IMG/VR virus record: IMGVR_UViG_3300008262_000072
Coordinates: 1-60,809 of that record
From: a virus
Length of the DNA: 60,809 nt
Strand: one strand, 5' to 3'
Shown here: piece by piece, positions 1 through 8,028 of the stretch
Numbering within the stretch: the first letter of the stretch is position 1
How the letters are laid out: every line of letters starts with the position of its first letter
The notes under the pieces: model-generated
Databases searched by the model: none
What the model was told of the DNA's origin: nothing
Seen by the model: only the letters and a program-made list of their open reading frames with translations
Program-made: the position numbers and the translations under genes

Positions 1-165
1 AGCCTCGACACAGTAGGCACTGAAGAATTTCTGAAGTTGATACATGAAATGGGTGCAGATACAAATGTATTTGTTATCTCACATAAAGGCGACCAACTGT
101 TCGATAAGTTCCGTTCGGTTATTAAATTTGAAAAGAAAAATAATTTTTCAAGGATTGCAAAATGA
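1..165 (+). CDS. 46: Recombination endonuclease subunit gp46 (SbcC/Rad50-like), C-terminal fragment
   Basis: The window opens inside this gene; 54 residues remain. They begin with the D-loop of an ABC ATPase (SLDTVGTEEF) and continue to the switch His (VFVISHKG), the order seen at the C-terminus of T4 gp46 and Rad50/SbcC. In T4, gp46 with gp47 forms the nuclease complex that resects DNA ends for recombination-dependent replication. The stop TGA (163-165) overlaps the ATG of the deformylase gene (ATGA), so the two are translationally coupled. The start and Walker A lie upstream of the window. Confidence 0.85.
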   Translation, partial: SLDTVGTEEFLKLIHEMGADTNVFVISHKGDQLFDKFRSVIKFEKKNNFSRIAK

Positions 166-755
166 GTACAGAAGATATTGTCTTATATGACACAGCAGAT
201 GCGGTTAAGATTAAACCAACAGCAACACAAGTTGAAACATTTGATTTGGTTCCTCCAGACCACCCAGCCCTTTACAAAGTTTTACCTGAGTTCGACTTTG
301 AAAATGTGCCAATTAATCCAAATAGTTTTGCATCCACATTGGTAGAAACTTGTAAGAAACAAAATGGTATTGGCCTTTCTGCCAACCAATGTGGTTTTGA
401 GTACCGTGTTTTCGTCATGGGTGCAGGTGAAGAATATGTGGCATACTTTAATCCTAAAATCATTTCATCATCAGGTGAAAAACACATGGAAGAAGGATGC
501 CTTTCATTCCCTTTCCTAAATCTACACATCACCAGACCAGAAACCGTGGAAGTTGAATACCAAGATTTCACAGGTGAGAAACGTACCAAAACATTTAATG
601 GTATATCTGCAAGATGTTTTCTCCATGAGCTTGACCACATGAACGGAATAGTGTATACTAGTCGTGTAAAACCACTTGCGTTACAATATGGTTTGAAAAG
701 ACTGAATAAAATTAGACGCAAGTATTTCAATCCTAAGAAAATGAAAAAAACTTAA
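162..755 (+). CDS. def: Peptide deformylase
   Basis: 197 residues. The three deformylase motifs are present in order: GIGLSANQ (69-76), EGCLS (111-115) and HELDH (155-159). The Cys of motif 2 and the two His of motif 3 bind the metal, and the Glu is catalytic. The family removes the formyl group from nascent N-terminal Met. Phage copies are common in T4-like marine phages and are thought to speed maturation of phage or host-photosystem proteins; here it fits with the phage's large translation-support load. An N-terminal extension of about 45 residues precedes the usual core. It overlaps gp46 upstream and the next ATG (755) downstream. Confidence 0.93.
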   Translation: MSTEDIVLYDTADAVKIKPTATQVETFDLVPPDHPALYKVLPEFDFENVPINPNSFASTLVETCKKQNGIGLSANQCGFEYRVFVMGAGEEYVAYFNPKIISSSGEKHMEEGCLSFPFLNLHITRPETVEVEYQDFTGEKRTKTFNGISARCFLHELDHMNGIVYTSRVKPLALQYGLKRLNKIRRKYFNPKKMKKT

Positions 756-1996
756 TGGCCACACCTATAGATTATGTTGATGCTCAGTGGGACAAATGGC
801 AGGTACTAAATGAACCTGAACGTTTTGAACACATTGATACCGAGCAGTTGAAAGAAATATTGATTAAGGACCTTACGTATGCCTCACAGATGGATGTACG
901 TGAGTATACCTTATATCAAAAGTGGTTAGAAGTGCATGAGAAATATCCAACTAGGCCAATTACCACATTGTTTGGTGATGACGTACAGTTGGTAGATGTT
1001 ACACAAAAGAACCTTGTTGAAAAGGTTAAGAAGAATTTCTGGATGCCAGAAAGTCCAGATGACTATGAAAAATTAAAACCAAAGTTGGTCTTGTCTAATG
1101 GACCTTTGGCTGAAACATGGAACACTGTGCGTACATTTTCTTCCACGATGAAGAATAATTCCAACATCGGCCGCAATCTATACTACACCGTGGTTGATGA
1201 AGTTACGGACAAGTATCTTGGTGTTATCTGTATATCATCCGACTTCTTGGACTTGACTCCTAGAGACACCGCAATCGGTTGGCCGAGAGATGTTAAGACA
1301 CAACAAGGTATGATTAATCATACTGCAATCGGTTCTACTATCGTACCATTACAACCATTAGGCTTTAATTACATGGGTGGTAAATTGTTGGCACTATTGT
1401 GTCTCGCTGATACAGTACAAAAAGATTGGAAAAGACAATATGATGATGTTCTTGTCGGAGTTACAACTACTTCTCTTTATGGTAACACTAAATCAAATGG
1501 CCTATCACAGTATGATGGCCTTGAACATTGGAATAAAATGGGTTTCTCAAGTGGTTCGGTTGCTTTTGAACCGTCCAGAAAAACCAGAGCAATGATTTAT
1601 GATTGGGTTAAAGAGAATCATACACGTAAATATTTTGAGTGGTGGGAAGCCAAGAATCAAAAAGGTCTACCACTTAAGCGTGACCACAAAAATCGTACAT
1701 TAAATTTTGCGTATGGTAAGTTAGGTATTCCAAAAGAACTTATCCGTACCGAACATCAGAGGGGAATCTACTTCTCTCCTCTGTACAACAACACTAATGA
1801 ATATCTTAGGAAAGAAATTGGTGATGAACAACTGGTCAAATCATTTGATACCAGTGAAGAAACCTTGACGCAAATTTGGAAAACCAAATATGCCAAAGGT
1901 CGTATATCAATGTTGAAGAAAAAGAATAACGTATCTTATGAATCGTTGTTTTATGAAGAAACCAAGGCTAAGTATCTACCACAAGTTGGCAGATAA
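755..1996 (+). CDS. DruA-like DUF4338 protein, copy A
   Basis: 413 residues. The central region carries GRNLYYTVVDE, KYLGVICISSDF, then IVPLQPLGFNYMGGKLLA, TTSLYG and SQYDGLEHW. This order (GRNL, GxI/L, I-x-P-x-x-x-x-N-x-x-x-K-x-L, then a family-specific T-x-x-x-x-G) is how I remember DUF4338, the domain of the Druantia defence protein DruA. A paralogue lies at 27001-28107 and shares these blocks. The biochemical activity is unknown to me. Start ATG overlaps the deformylase stop. Flanked downstream by a strong promoter for the next unit. Confidence 0.6.
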   Translation: MATPIDYVDAQWDKWQVLNEPERFEHIDTEQLKEILIKDLTYASQMDVREYTLYQKWLEVHEKYPTRPITTLFGDDVQLVDVTQKNLVEKVKKNFWMPESPDDYEKLKPKLVLSNGPLAETWNTVRTFSSTMKNNSNIGRNLYYTVVDEVTDKYLGVICISSDFLDLTPRDTAIGWPRDVKTQQGMINHTAIGSTIVPLQPLGFNYMGGKLLALLCLADTVQKDWKRQYDDVLVGVTTTSLYGNTKSNGLSQYDGLEHWNKMGFSSGSVAFEPSRKTRAMIYDWVKENHTRKYFEWWEAKNQKGLPLKRDHKNRTLNFAYGKLGIPKELIRTEHQRGIYFSPLYNNTNEYLRKEIGDEQLVKSFDTSEETLTQIWKTKYAKGRISMLKKKNNVSYESLFYEETKAKYLPQVGR

Positions 1997-2017
1997 TAAA
2001 GTATACCGCCAATATAC

Positions 2018-2046
2018 TTGACACACACACTAAGTAATAGTATAAT
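2018..2046 (+). promoter_or_regulatory. Sigma70-type promoter
   Basis: Perfect TTGACA (2018-2023) and TATAAT (2041-2046) with a 17-bp spacer. It lies just after the DruA-like gene and about 60 bp before the HTH gene, with an AGGAGA Shine-Dalgarno at 2094-2099. Confidence 0.85.
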
Positions 2047-2104
2047 GTGAACACTTGCGAAATGCAAGACTTTTGTTTTTTAACTTTGTCATTAGGAGAT
2101 TATT

Positions 2105-2377
2105 ATGACTACCAAACTTTCTGCGAAAGAAAAGATCCTCAACTATTTGAGCAAGACTGAGGGTTACAACACTCTCTCCACAGCACAAGCTCGTGCTCGT
2201 TTCGGAATCCAAAATGTTTCCGCACGTATTGATGAATTGCGCCAAGAAGGCCATGTCATCTACACTAACACCAAAACCCGTGGTGATGGTTCTAAGGTAT
2301 CTGTGTATCGTATTGGTACACCAACCAAATCAATGGTTCGTACCGCACTTAAAGCTGGTTACAGCTTCAGCGCCTAA
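2105..2377 (+). CDS. Small winged-helix/HTH protein
   Basis: 90 residues. The N-terminal half reads as a helix-turn-helix: KEKILNYLSKTEGYNTLSTA, then RFGIQNVSARIDELRQEGHVI, followed by a wing-like strand pair (TKTRGDGSKVSVYRIG). It resembles the small HTH proteins that T4-like phages carry as single-gene transcription units. It has its own consensus promoter and an intrinsic terminator, so it is probably expressed early and strongly. A DNA-binding regulatory role is inferred; the target is unknown. Confidence 0.7.
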   Translation: MTTKLSAKEKILNYLSKTEGYNTLSTAQARARFGIQNVSARIDELRQEGHVIYTNTKTRGDGSKVSVYRIGTPTKSMVRTALKAGYSFSA

Positions 2378-2389
2378 TTAGGTGAATAT

Positions 2390-2417
2390 GGGGAGGCCAT
2401 GGTCTCCCCTTTTTTTA
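2390..2417 (+). terminator. Intrinsic terminator
   Basis: Stem GGGGAGGCC / GGTCTCCCC (one G-T pair) followed by a run of seven T. It closes the HTH transcription unit. Confidence 0.85.
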
Positions 2418-2431
2418 TTTTTGGAGAGTAA

Positions 2432-3250
2432 ATGGAAATTTCAATTAAAAAAGAAGAACTAGCAAAGAAAAGTATTTTCGTTGCGACACCAATGTACGGC
2501 GGAATGAATCACGGACTCTATGCCAAAGCATGTCTCGATTTACAGGCCATCTGTATGCAGTATGGTGTCCAAGTGAAATTTTCATTTCTTTTCAATGAGT
2601 CTTTAATTACCCGTGCTAGAAATTATCTTGTGGATGAATTCTTGCACCGTTCAGATTGTACACATATGTTGTTCATTGACGCTGACGTACATTTTAATCC
2701 ACAAGATGTTATTGCCTTATTGGCCTTAGACAAGGATGTTATTGGTGGTCCTTATCCTAAGAAGGCCATCAAATGGTCCTCTGTTAAGAAAGCACTAACT
2801 AAAAATCCGGCCATGGAAGCAACCGACTTGGAAAAAGTTACTGGTGATTATGTTTTTAATCCAGTAAAAGGTACAGACAAATTTAGTGTTTCTGATCCAC
2901 TTGAAGTTTTGGAAATTGGTACCGGTTTTATGATGGTTAAACGTGAAGTATTTCCTAAATTTGCAGAAGCGTTCCCTCATCTACGTTACAAACCCGACCA
3001 CGTTGGCCAAGCCAACTTTGATGGTTCACGGTACATTCATGCATACTTTGATACATTAATTGATACTATAGACTCTCCAACAGGTGGTGGTTCAGACCGT
3101 TACTTGTCAGAAGATTATATGTTCTGTCAGTTGTGGCGCAAGATTGGTGGTTCTATTTGGTTGTGTCCTTGGATGCGAGCAGACCATATCGGTACCTATC
3201 ACTTCAAAGGTGATATGCCAGCAGTAGCAAATTTCGTTGGAGAAATGTGA
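2432..3250 (+). CDS. Glycosyltransferase (GT-A fold)
   Basis: 272 residues. The N-terminus (KSIFVATPMYGGMNHGLYA) and the DxD-type metal site (MLFIDADVHFNPQDV, around 92-106) fit a GT-A glycosyltransferase of the Anp1-like type seen in T4-like phages. It later has GTGFMMVKREVF, a common acceptor-side strand in this group. The sugar and acceptor are unknown; DNA-base, virion or surface glycosylation are all possible. The stop TGA (3248-3250) overlaps the next start. Confidence 0.75.
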   Translation: MEISIKKEELAKKSIFVATPMYGGMNHGLYAKACLDLQAICMQYGVQVKFSFLFNESLITRARNYLVDEFLHRSDCTHMLFIDADVHFNPQDVIALLALDKDVIGGPYPKKAIKWSSVKKALTKNPAMEATDLEKVTGDYVFNPVKGTDKFSVSDPLEVLEIGTGFMMVKREVFPKFAEAFPHLRYKPDHVGQANFDGSRYIHAYFDTLIDTIDSPTGGGSDRYLSEDYMFCQLWRKIGGSIWLCPWMRADHIGTYHFKGDMPAVANFVGEM

Positions 3251-3912
3251 TGATTGTTGGTTTACTTGGATTCATTGGTTCAGGTAAAGGTACTGCCGGT
3301 GACATTCTTAAAGACCTTGGTTTTACTCCCGTTAGTTTTGCCAAAGGTGTTAAGGATGTTGCCTCGGAAATGTTTGGTTGGCCTCGACATTTGTTAGAAG
3401 GTGATACTGAACAGTCCAGACAATGGCGTGAACAACCAGATAAGTTTTGGTCAGAAGAATTTGGCCGTGAATTTACACCAAGACTTGCACTACAGTTGAT
3501 GGGTACTGAGGTTGGTCGTGATGTGTTTCACCAAGATTTTTGGGTTATCAAACTTAAAAACTACATCAAGAAAAATGCAAATCAAAATTTTGTTATTACT
3601 GATGTAAGATTTCAAAATGAAATTGATTTTGTACACAAACAAAATGGCATCTTAATTGAGATACAACGTGGTGTTATACCGCATTGGTATGAAATTGCCT
3701 CAAAAGCAAATCGTGGTGACTGGAAAGCGGAAGAATTTATGTTGAAACAATCTGGTGTACATGAATCTGAGTGGCGTTGGATTGGTGGTTACATCGACCA
3801 TCAAATTGATAATACCAAATCCCTAGAAGATTTAAAAATTAATATGATTAAATGCTTGACAACCTCTTATGGTCCAAGTATAATGAGTGAATTGAAACAA
3901 GGAGTATCGTAA
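3250..3912 (+). CDS. 1: Deoxynucleoside monophosphate kinase (T4 gp1-like)
   Basis: 220 residues from ATG 3250; a GTG one codon upstream is the alternative. P-loop GFIGSGKGT near the N-terminus, and VITDVRFQNEIDFV as the Walker B/substrate region, are typical of phage dNMP kinases. The enzyme phosphorylates dNMPs to dNDPs, feeding polymerase together with the RNR, ThyX and dCMP deaminase encoded in this window. The start overlaps the glycosyltransferase stop (TGATG), and the stop TAA overlaps the clamp ATG. Confidence 0.85.
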   Translation: MIVGLLGFIGSGKGTAGDILKDLGFTPVSFAKGVKDVASEMFGWPRHLLEGDTEQSRQWREQPDKFWSEEFGREFTPRLALQLMGTEVGRDVFHQDFWVIKLKNYIKKNANQNFVITDVRFQNEIDFVHKQNGILIEIQRGVIPHWYEIASKANRGDWKAEEFMLKQSGVHESEWRWIGGYIDHQIDNTKSLEDLKINMIKCLTTSYGPSIMSELKQGVS

Positions 3913-4589
3913 TGAAATTATCTAATGAGACCTTAACGGTTCTTAAAAACTTTGCCAACATTAATCCTGGCATTGAGTTTAAGACTGGTAAGAAATTGAC
4001 AACTATTTCCGCAACAAAGACCGTCTTAGCTAAGGCTGGAGTTAAAGATGATTTCCCACAGGATTTCTGTATCTATGACTTGAACCAGTTCTTGTCTGTA
4101 CAATCATTGTACAAAGATGGCGAGATTGATTTTGATGACAAACATGTTATCTTTAAAGTTGGTCGTAAGAAACTAAACTATCGCAAAACTGCAAAGAGCA
4201 TGATTGTAACTCCGCCAGATAAAGAGTTGACATTACCTTCCGTTGATGTGGCTTTCACATTGAAAGAAGAAGAACTTGCTTCTATCCTAAAGACTGCAAG
4301 CATCCTACAATCACCTAACATTGCCATCATGTCTGATGGTGAAAAGATTTCTATCACAACCTGTGATGCAAAAGACAACTCAGCACACACCGATTCAACA
4401 GAAATTGCTGATGGCAATGGTAAGAAATTCAGAGCCTTGTTCCTCACAGAGAACTTTAAAATGATTTCTGGTTCTTATGAAGTACAAATCTCTGCAAAAG
4501 GTTTGTCTTACTTTAAAAACACCAAAGAAGATATGGAATACTGGATTGCTATTGAAGCAAAAGAGTCTGACCTATCTTTCGGAGAATAA
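3912..4589 (+). CDS. 45: DNA polymerase sliding clamp gp45
   Basis: 225 residues, close to the 228 of T4 gp45. The start MKLSNETLTVLKNFANINPG and the internal TLKEEELASILKTASILQ are typical of phage clamps. The trimeric clamp tethers gp43 to DNA and, in T4, activates late transcription with gp33/gp55, relevant here because late-promoter octamers are present. It heads the 45-44-62-regA order, with three small genes inserted between 45 and 44. Confidence 0.92.
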   Translation: MKLSNETLTVLKNFANINPGIEFKTGKKLTTISATKTVLAKAGVKDDFPQDFCIYDLNQFLSVQSLYKDGEIDFDDKHVIFKVGRKKLNYRKTAKSMIVTPPDKELTLPSVDVAFTLKEEELASILKTASILQSPNIAIMSDGEKISITTCDAKDNSAHTDSTEIADGNGKKFRALFLTENFKMISGSYEVQISAKGLSYFKNTKEDMEYWIAIEAKESDLSFGE

Positions 4590-4590
4590 T

Positions 4591-4866
4591 ATGACTAAAG
4601 TAAATACATTGTTTGGTTCTTTTGATGAAGACCAACTTAAAAAACTTAAAGGTTATGTTGATGAGGTTGTGTTACATATGCAACGCAATCAATCCAATAA
4701 CGATGCTATCAAAGACATTGTGGATATCACCAATGATGAATTGAAAATCCCTAAGAAGATTATCAAACGCATGGCAAAAACACAATTCAAAAACTCTTTT
4801 CAAACTGAAGTTGCTGAATCAAAAGAGTTTGAAGCACTATTTGAAAGTATGAATGAGGTGAAATGA
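4591..4866 (+). CDS. Small acidic/basic DNA-binding protein, DsbA(T4)-like
   Basis: 91 residues from ATG 4591, one base after the clamp stop; a longer in-frame reading starting inside gp45 lacks a ribosome site. The middle (DIVDITNDELKIPKKIIKRM) and the end (FQTEVAESKEFEALFESM) parallel T4 dsDNA-binding protein DsbA (a KDELGVDGKMFNRLL-like stretch, then an EAETEEV-like stretch). T4 DsbA binds near late promoters. The match is by eye and weak. Confidence 0.5.
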   Translation: MTKVNTLFGSFDEDQLKKLKGYVDEVVLHMQRNQSNNDAIKDIVDITNDELKIPKKIIKRMAKTQFKNSFQTEVAESKEFEALFESMNEVK

Positions 4867-5063
4867 TGGGTGAAATACGAACATGGTTTGATAGAGATGA
4901 ATATATTGCTGTATTGAAGAAAGAAGTTCAAGTATTAAAAACTCGGTTCAACCCAAATGAAGAAGGAACAGGCCATTACAATACAGCAATTGGTGTATTA
5001 GAAAATCGTATTGAAGAAATTCAAAGTGAATTGAACTGGCCATTCCCAAATGACACAAATTGA
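4863..5063 (+). CDS. Hypothetical small protein
   Basis: 66 residues, no family recognised. Charged and helical in appearance, with a possible coiled coil in its first 30 residues (YIAVLKKEVQVLKTRF). Its ATG overlaps the previous stop (ATGA), and its end overlaps the next start by 14 bases, so it sits in the clamp operon. Confidence 0.7.
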   Translation: MMGEIRTWFDRDEYIAVLKKEVQVLKTRFNPNEEGTGHYNTAIGVLENRIEEIQSELNWPFPNDTN

Positions 5064-5394
5064 AATACCATTCTTCTATCCACTAACGGAACAAATTCCG
5101 TTAGATTTGGATTTCACTCCAACCGAAGAATGGATTTCTGAGTGGCGCAAGAGACAATGGAATAACAGTACATTACTGACTGTTGATTCTGGTGGTACAG
5201 GTGCAACAATGTGGTCAACAGGTGCAACCATATCATCATCAATGACTTCTTTTGTTATAAAACCTTCTGTGAAAAATGTTGGTAAATGGGAAATCACAGA
5301 CTCTATGTTTGTGTATAGACCCACAAAACCAAATGCCGTCATCAGGTTTATGGCCAAGTATCTTCTTGGCTTTAAATGGCACGATGAAATTTAA
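5050..5394 (+). CDS. Hypothetical protein
   Basis: 114 residues, unrecognised. N-terminus MTQIEIPFFYPLTEQIPLDL; a Gly/Thr/Ser-rich middle (TVDSGGTGATMWSTGATISS) and a C-terminal basic/hydrophobic end. No signal peptide or clear membrane segment. It overlaps the preceding gene and precedes gp44 by 20 bases. Confidence 0.65.
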   Translation: MTQIEIPFFYPLTEQIPLDLDFTPTEEWISEWRKRQWNNSTLLTVDSGGTGATMWSTGATISSSMTSFVIKPSVKNVGKWEITDSMFVYRPTKPNAVIRFMAKYLLGFKWHDEI

Positions 5395-5414
5395 TTATAT
5401 TATGGAGTATTTGA

Positions 5415-6350
5415 ATGTCACAACATATTTTATGGGTGGAGAAGTATCGCCCTAAGACTATCGAAGATTGTATTCTTCCTGATGGTATCAAGTCTACTTT
5501 CCAAGACTATGTAAACCGCAAAGAGATTCCCAATCTTTTGTTGGCAGGTTCTGCTGGTGTCGGTAAAACCACAATCGCAAAGGCTCTCTGTGAAGAAGTT
5601 GGTTGTGATTACATTATGATTAACGGTTCAGACGAATCGGGTATTGATGTTCTACGGAACAAAATCAAGAACTATGCATCATCTATGTCCCTATCAGGCG
5701 GCCGCAAGGTCGTTATCATTGACGAAGCGGACTATCTAAATCCAAATTCAACTCAACCTGCGATGCGTGGTGCAATCGAGGAGTTCTCATCCAACTGTTC
5801 GTTCATTTTTACATGTAACTTCAAGAACAGAATCATTGACCCTATTCATTCACGGTGTGCTGTTGTTGACTTTAAAATCAATGGTAGTAAACAGAAGATG
5901 GCTGCAGGATTCTTCAAACGTGTCGAATGGATTTTAGAACAAGAAGGTATCACATACGACAAGCAAGTGGTTGCTGCTGTTATCACCAAACATTTCCCTG
6001 ACAACCGCCGTGTTCTGAACGAACTACAACGTTATAGTGTTAGTGGCACAATCGACAAAGGCATCTTGGCCTCGGTTTCTGATGTTCAAATGAATGAACT
6101 AGTGTCTTCTATTATGAACAAGGACTTCGCTTCCTGTCGAAAATGGGTGACAAACAACCTTGATAATGATATCACCAGAATCTTTAGAAACATCTATGAT
6201 GGTCTGTATGAGAAGTTGAAACCAAACTCTGTACCGCAAATGGTTCTGATTTTGGCCAAGTATCAATATCAATCAGCCTTTGTTGCAGACCATGAAATCA
6301 ATTTGATTGCCTGTCTCACAGAATTAATGGTCGAATGTGAATTCAAATGA
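5415..6350 (+). CDS. 44: Clamp loader large subunit gp44
   Basis: 311 residues, near T4 gp44 (319). AAA+ motifs in order: N-terminal WVEKYRPKTIEDCILP, Walker A AGSAGVGKTT (about 45-54), Walker B VVIIDEADYL (about 95-104), and the SRC-type Arg finger motif (PIHSRC). Four gp44 plus one gp62 open and load the gp45 clamp in an ATP-dependent manner. The stop overlaps the gp62 start (ATGA). Confidence 0.93.
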   Translation: MSQHILWVEKYRPKTIEDCILPDGIKSTFQDYVNRKEIPNLLLAGSAGVGKTTIAKALCEEVGCDYIMINGSDESGIDVLRNKIKNYASSMSLSGGRKVVIIDEADYLNPNSTQPAMRGAIEEFSSNCSFIFTCNFKNRIIDPIHSRCAVVDFKINGSKQKMAAGFFKRVEWILEQEGITYDKQVVAAVITKHFPDNRRVLNELQRYSVSGTIDKGILASVSDVQMNELVSSIMNKDFASCRKWVTNNLDNDITRIFRNIYDGLYEKLKPNSVPQMVLILAKYQYQSAFVADHEINLIACLTELMVECEFK

Positions 6351-6736
6351 GTCCGTTCGATTATGCCGATTTTATCCTGAGAAAGAAGGTGCCGGATGGT
6401 GAATTGGACTTCAAAGATTATGCACCTTTCCTAATCAATAGGTCTTTATCCAACCACTTAGATTGTGTCTTGTATGCCAACGACATGAACTTGTGGCCTG
6501 GAATTGATAAAGACATGCAATACCAGTATCTTCTAAATAGTATCAGGCCTATGAAACGGAAGTTTGTTCCGTGGCAAAAGGCCGATTCTGAGAAGGATAT
6601 TGAATGTGTGAAAACCTATTTTGGGTATTCAAACTCCAAGGCTAAAGAAGCCCTACGTATCCTCACCGATGAACAAATCGCTGATATAAAAACAAAAATA
6701 GATACAGGCGGAGTGAAGAATAATGATAGACATTAA
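6347..6736 (+). CDS. 62: Clamp loader small subunit gp62
   Basis: 129 residues, shorter than T4 gp62 (187), as in many marine T4-like phages. Starts MSPFDYADFILRKK and contains FLINRSLSNHLDCVLYANDMN, the conserved start region of gp62. Placed exactly between 44 and regA, with overlaps at both ends. It completes the clamp-loader complex. Confidence 0.88.
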   Translation: MSPFDYADFILRKKVPDGELDFKDYAPFLINRSLSNHLDCVLYANDMNLWPGIDKDMQYQYLLNSIRPMKRKFVPWQKADSEKDIECVKTYFGYSNSKAKEALRILTDEQIADIKTKIDTGGVKNNDRH

Positions 6737-7130
6737 AGACTTAGTTGAAGTGACATTGGATGATAAAGATGATTTTCTAAAAGTACGTGAGACACTGACC
6801 CGAATTGGTGTCGCCTCCAAGAAAGACCAAACATTGTACCAATCTTGCCACATACTCCACAAACGTGGTCAATACTATGTGGTACATTTCAAAGAACTAT
6901 TTGCCTTAGATGGCAAACCAACCGACATTTCTGAGAACGACCTATCTCGCAGAAATGCAATTGCAAACCTATTGGAAGATTGGGGTCTGGTAAAGATTGT
7001 CAATAAAAAACAAACCGAGGTGCCCACACCTATCTTTCTGTCACAGATTAAAATATTGTCACATAAAGAAAAGAATGATTGGCAACTTACACCAAAGTAT
7101 AACATTGGTAAAAAACCAAACGGTTCTTGA
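6723..7130 (+). CDS. regA: Translational repressor RegA
   Basis: 135 residues (T4: 122). Very close to RegA over the first 110 residues: DFLKVRETLTRIGVASKKDQ, LYQSCHILHKRGQYYVVHFK and NAIANLLEDWGLV. RegA binds the translation-start region of early mRNAs and represses them, including the clamp-loader genes and itself in T4. It ends the 45-44-62-regA cluster. Its last codons overlap the -35 of the next promoter. Confidence 0.95.
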   Translation: MIDIKDLVEVTLDDKDDFLKVRETLTRIGVASKKDQTLYQSCHILHKRGQYYVVHFKELFALDGKPTDISENDLSRRNAIANLLEDWGLVKIVNKKQTEVPTPIFLSQIKILSHKEKNDWQLTPKYNIGKKPNGS

Positions 7131-7155
7131 CAACTAGTATAAATACTGATATGAT
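7127..7155 (+). promoter_or_regulatory. Sigma70-type promoter overlapping regA end
   Basis: TTGACA (7127-7132) and TATGAT (7150-7155), 17-bp spacer. The TGA stop of regA lies inside the -35 box. Drives the structured leader and Hsp20 gene. Confidence 0.75.
7138..7145 (+). promoter_or_regulatory. T4-type late promoter octamer TATAAATA
   Basis: Exact TATAAATA, the only conserved element of T4 late promoters (recognised by gp55). It lies within the spacer of the sigma70-type promoter, so the Hsp20 unit could be read both early and late. Confidence 0.6.
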
Positions 7156-7254
7156 GGTCCCATTCGGGATGGGAAAAAGGTGCTCCACCTACCTTAGGAG
7201 CGTATTAAAACGGACAGACGCACTGTCACTGGATAACGTAACCAGTACCTAACC
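7156..7254 (+). ncRNA. Structured leader RNA upstream of hsp20 (candidate)
   Basis: No ORF. Helices readable in order: TCCCAT/ATGGGA (7158-7163 with 7069+100, i.e. 7169-7174); AGGTG/CACCT (7178-7182 with 7086+100, i.e. 7186-7190), which competes with GCTCC/GGAGC (7182-7186 with 7197-7201); GACAG/CTGTC (7213-7217 with 7223-7227); ACTGG/CCAGT (7228-7232 with 7242-7246). An intrinsic terminator follows. This looks like an attenuator-type leader or a short stand-alone RNA. No known class recognised. Confidence 0.5.
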
Positions 7255-7281
7255 GATACGCCTTCGGGGTATCAATTTTTT
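7255..7281 (+). terminator. Intrinsic terminator in the hsp20 leader
   Basis: Stem GATAC(G)CC / GGGTATC with a TTCG tetraloop and one bulged G, then six T. It lies only 24 bases before the Hsp20 ATG, so reading through must be regulated or partial. Confidence 0.75.
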
Positions 7282-7304
7282 AATCTCGCTTTTAGGAGAA
7301 ACAT

Positions 7305-7757
7305 ATGACAAATCTTATGAAAGATTTTTTCGGTTCTGACTTTGGTAAAATCCAACCCTTCACTGTAGGTTTCAATGACACAATGGACCTCATGCGTGAA
7401 GCTGCAGCGGCTGCATCTAAAGCCGTATCTTATCCTCCATACAACATCAAACAGGTAAAAGAAAACAAGTATGTCATTGAAATGGCAGTTGCTGGTTTTG
7501 CTAAGTCTGACATTGAGATGACTTTGGAAGGAAACAAACTCGTAATTAAAGCTGCAACAAAAGACGCAGATGAAGAAGAATATTTGTACAAAGGCATTGC
7601 CAACCGTGCATTTGAACGTACCTTCACTCTCGCAGACAAAGTAGAAATTAAAGATGCGGAATTGATGAATGGTATGTTGAAAATTTGGCTAGAAAACATG
7701 GTCAAAGCACAAGACGCCATTAAGAAAATTTCTATAAAGGAAACGGTAGAAAAATGA
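7305..7757 (+). CDS. Small heat shock protein (Hsp20/alpha-crystallin)
   Basis: 150 residues. Alpha-crystallin domain from about 45 to 135: PPYNIKQVKENKYVIEMAVA, FAKSDIEMTLEGNKLVIKA, and RAFERTFTLADKVEIKDAEL followed by NGMLKIWL. N-terminal residues DFGKIQPFTVGFNDTMDLM resemble IbpA. ATP-independent holdase that keeps unfolded proteins soluble. Hsp20 is a frequent T4-like cyanophage gene. Good Shine-Dalgarno TAGGAGA at 7292-7298. The stop overlaps the next ATG. Confidence 0.92.
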   Translation: MTNLMKDFFGSDFGKIQPFTVGFNDTMDLMREAAAAASKAVSYPPYNIKQVKENKYVIEMAVAGFAKSDIEMTLEGNKLVIKAATKDADEEEYLYKGIANRAFERTFTLADKVEIKDAELMNGMLKIWLENMVKAQDAIKKISIKETVEK

Positions 7758-7909
7758 TTCAACTAATTACCTCTTTACTTAAACGTATAAGTGGTGATTA
7801 TGGAACCAATTTAGAATCATATATCACCAGTAGAAATCCTCAAAATGAGGGCGACATTGAGCGCTTCACCCGTGATTATCATTTTCTTATAACTCAAAAT
7901 AGGTACTAA
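7754..7909 (+). CDS. Small hypothetical protein
   Basis: 51 residues: amphipathic N-terminus (MIQLITSLLKRISGDYG) and a charged tail. It starts in the Hsp20 stop (ATGA) and so is translationally coupled. It loosely resembles short DUF3563-type proteins but I cannot assign it. Confidence 0.6.
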   Translation: MIQLITSLLKRISGDYGTNLESYITSRNPQNEGDIERFTRDYHFLITQNRY

Positions 7910-7910
7910 A

Positions 7911-7994
7911 ATGAAAAAATTATTTACAAGTATACTTGAGGCCATAGAGGCTATCAAACAACACAGGTCGGGACCCGACCTTAAAGGTAGATAA
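7911..7994 (+). CDS. Very small peptide (27 aa), probable gene
   Basis: Begins one base after the preceding stop: MKKLFTSILEAIEAIKQHRS then GPDLKGR. Amphipathic helix-like start. Supported only by tight spacing and the terminator 8 bases after its stop. Could be a leader peptide or chance. Confidence 0.4.
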   Translation: MKKLFTSILEAIEAIKQHRSGPDLKGR

Positions 7995-8001
7995 TTACCA
8001 T

Positions 8002-8028
8002 AAGGGGTCTTGACAGACCCCTTTTTTT
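8002..8028 (+). terminator. Intrinsic terminator containing a -35 box
   Basis: AAGGGGTCT / AGACCCCTT with loop TGAC, followed by seven T. Ends the hsp20 unit. The loop and flanking bases read TTGACA, the -35 of the next promoter. Confidence 0.88.

Noticed and set aside
272-730. Long antisense ORF under the deformylase gene
   Set aside because: Opposite strand of a gene with all catalytic motifs; no ribosome site, composition typical of a shadow frame. The same holds for most antisense frames, e.g. 2795-2980, 23778-24164, 35623-36012.
4477-4590. N-terminal extension of the DsbA-like gene
   Set aside because: It would start inside gp45 without a ribosome site; ATG 4591 follows the gp45 stop directly.
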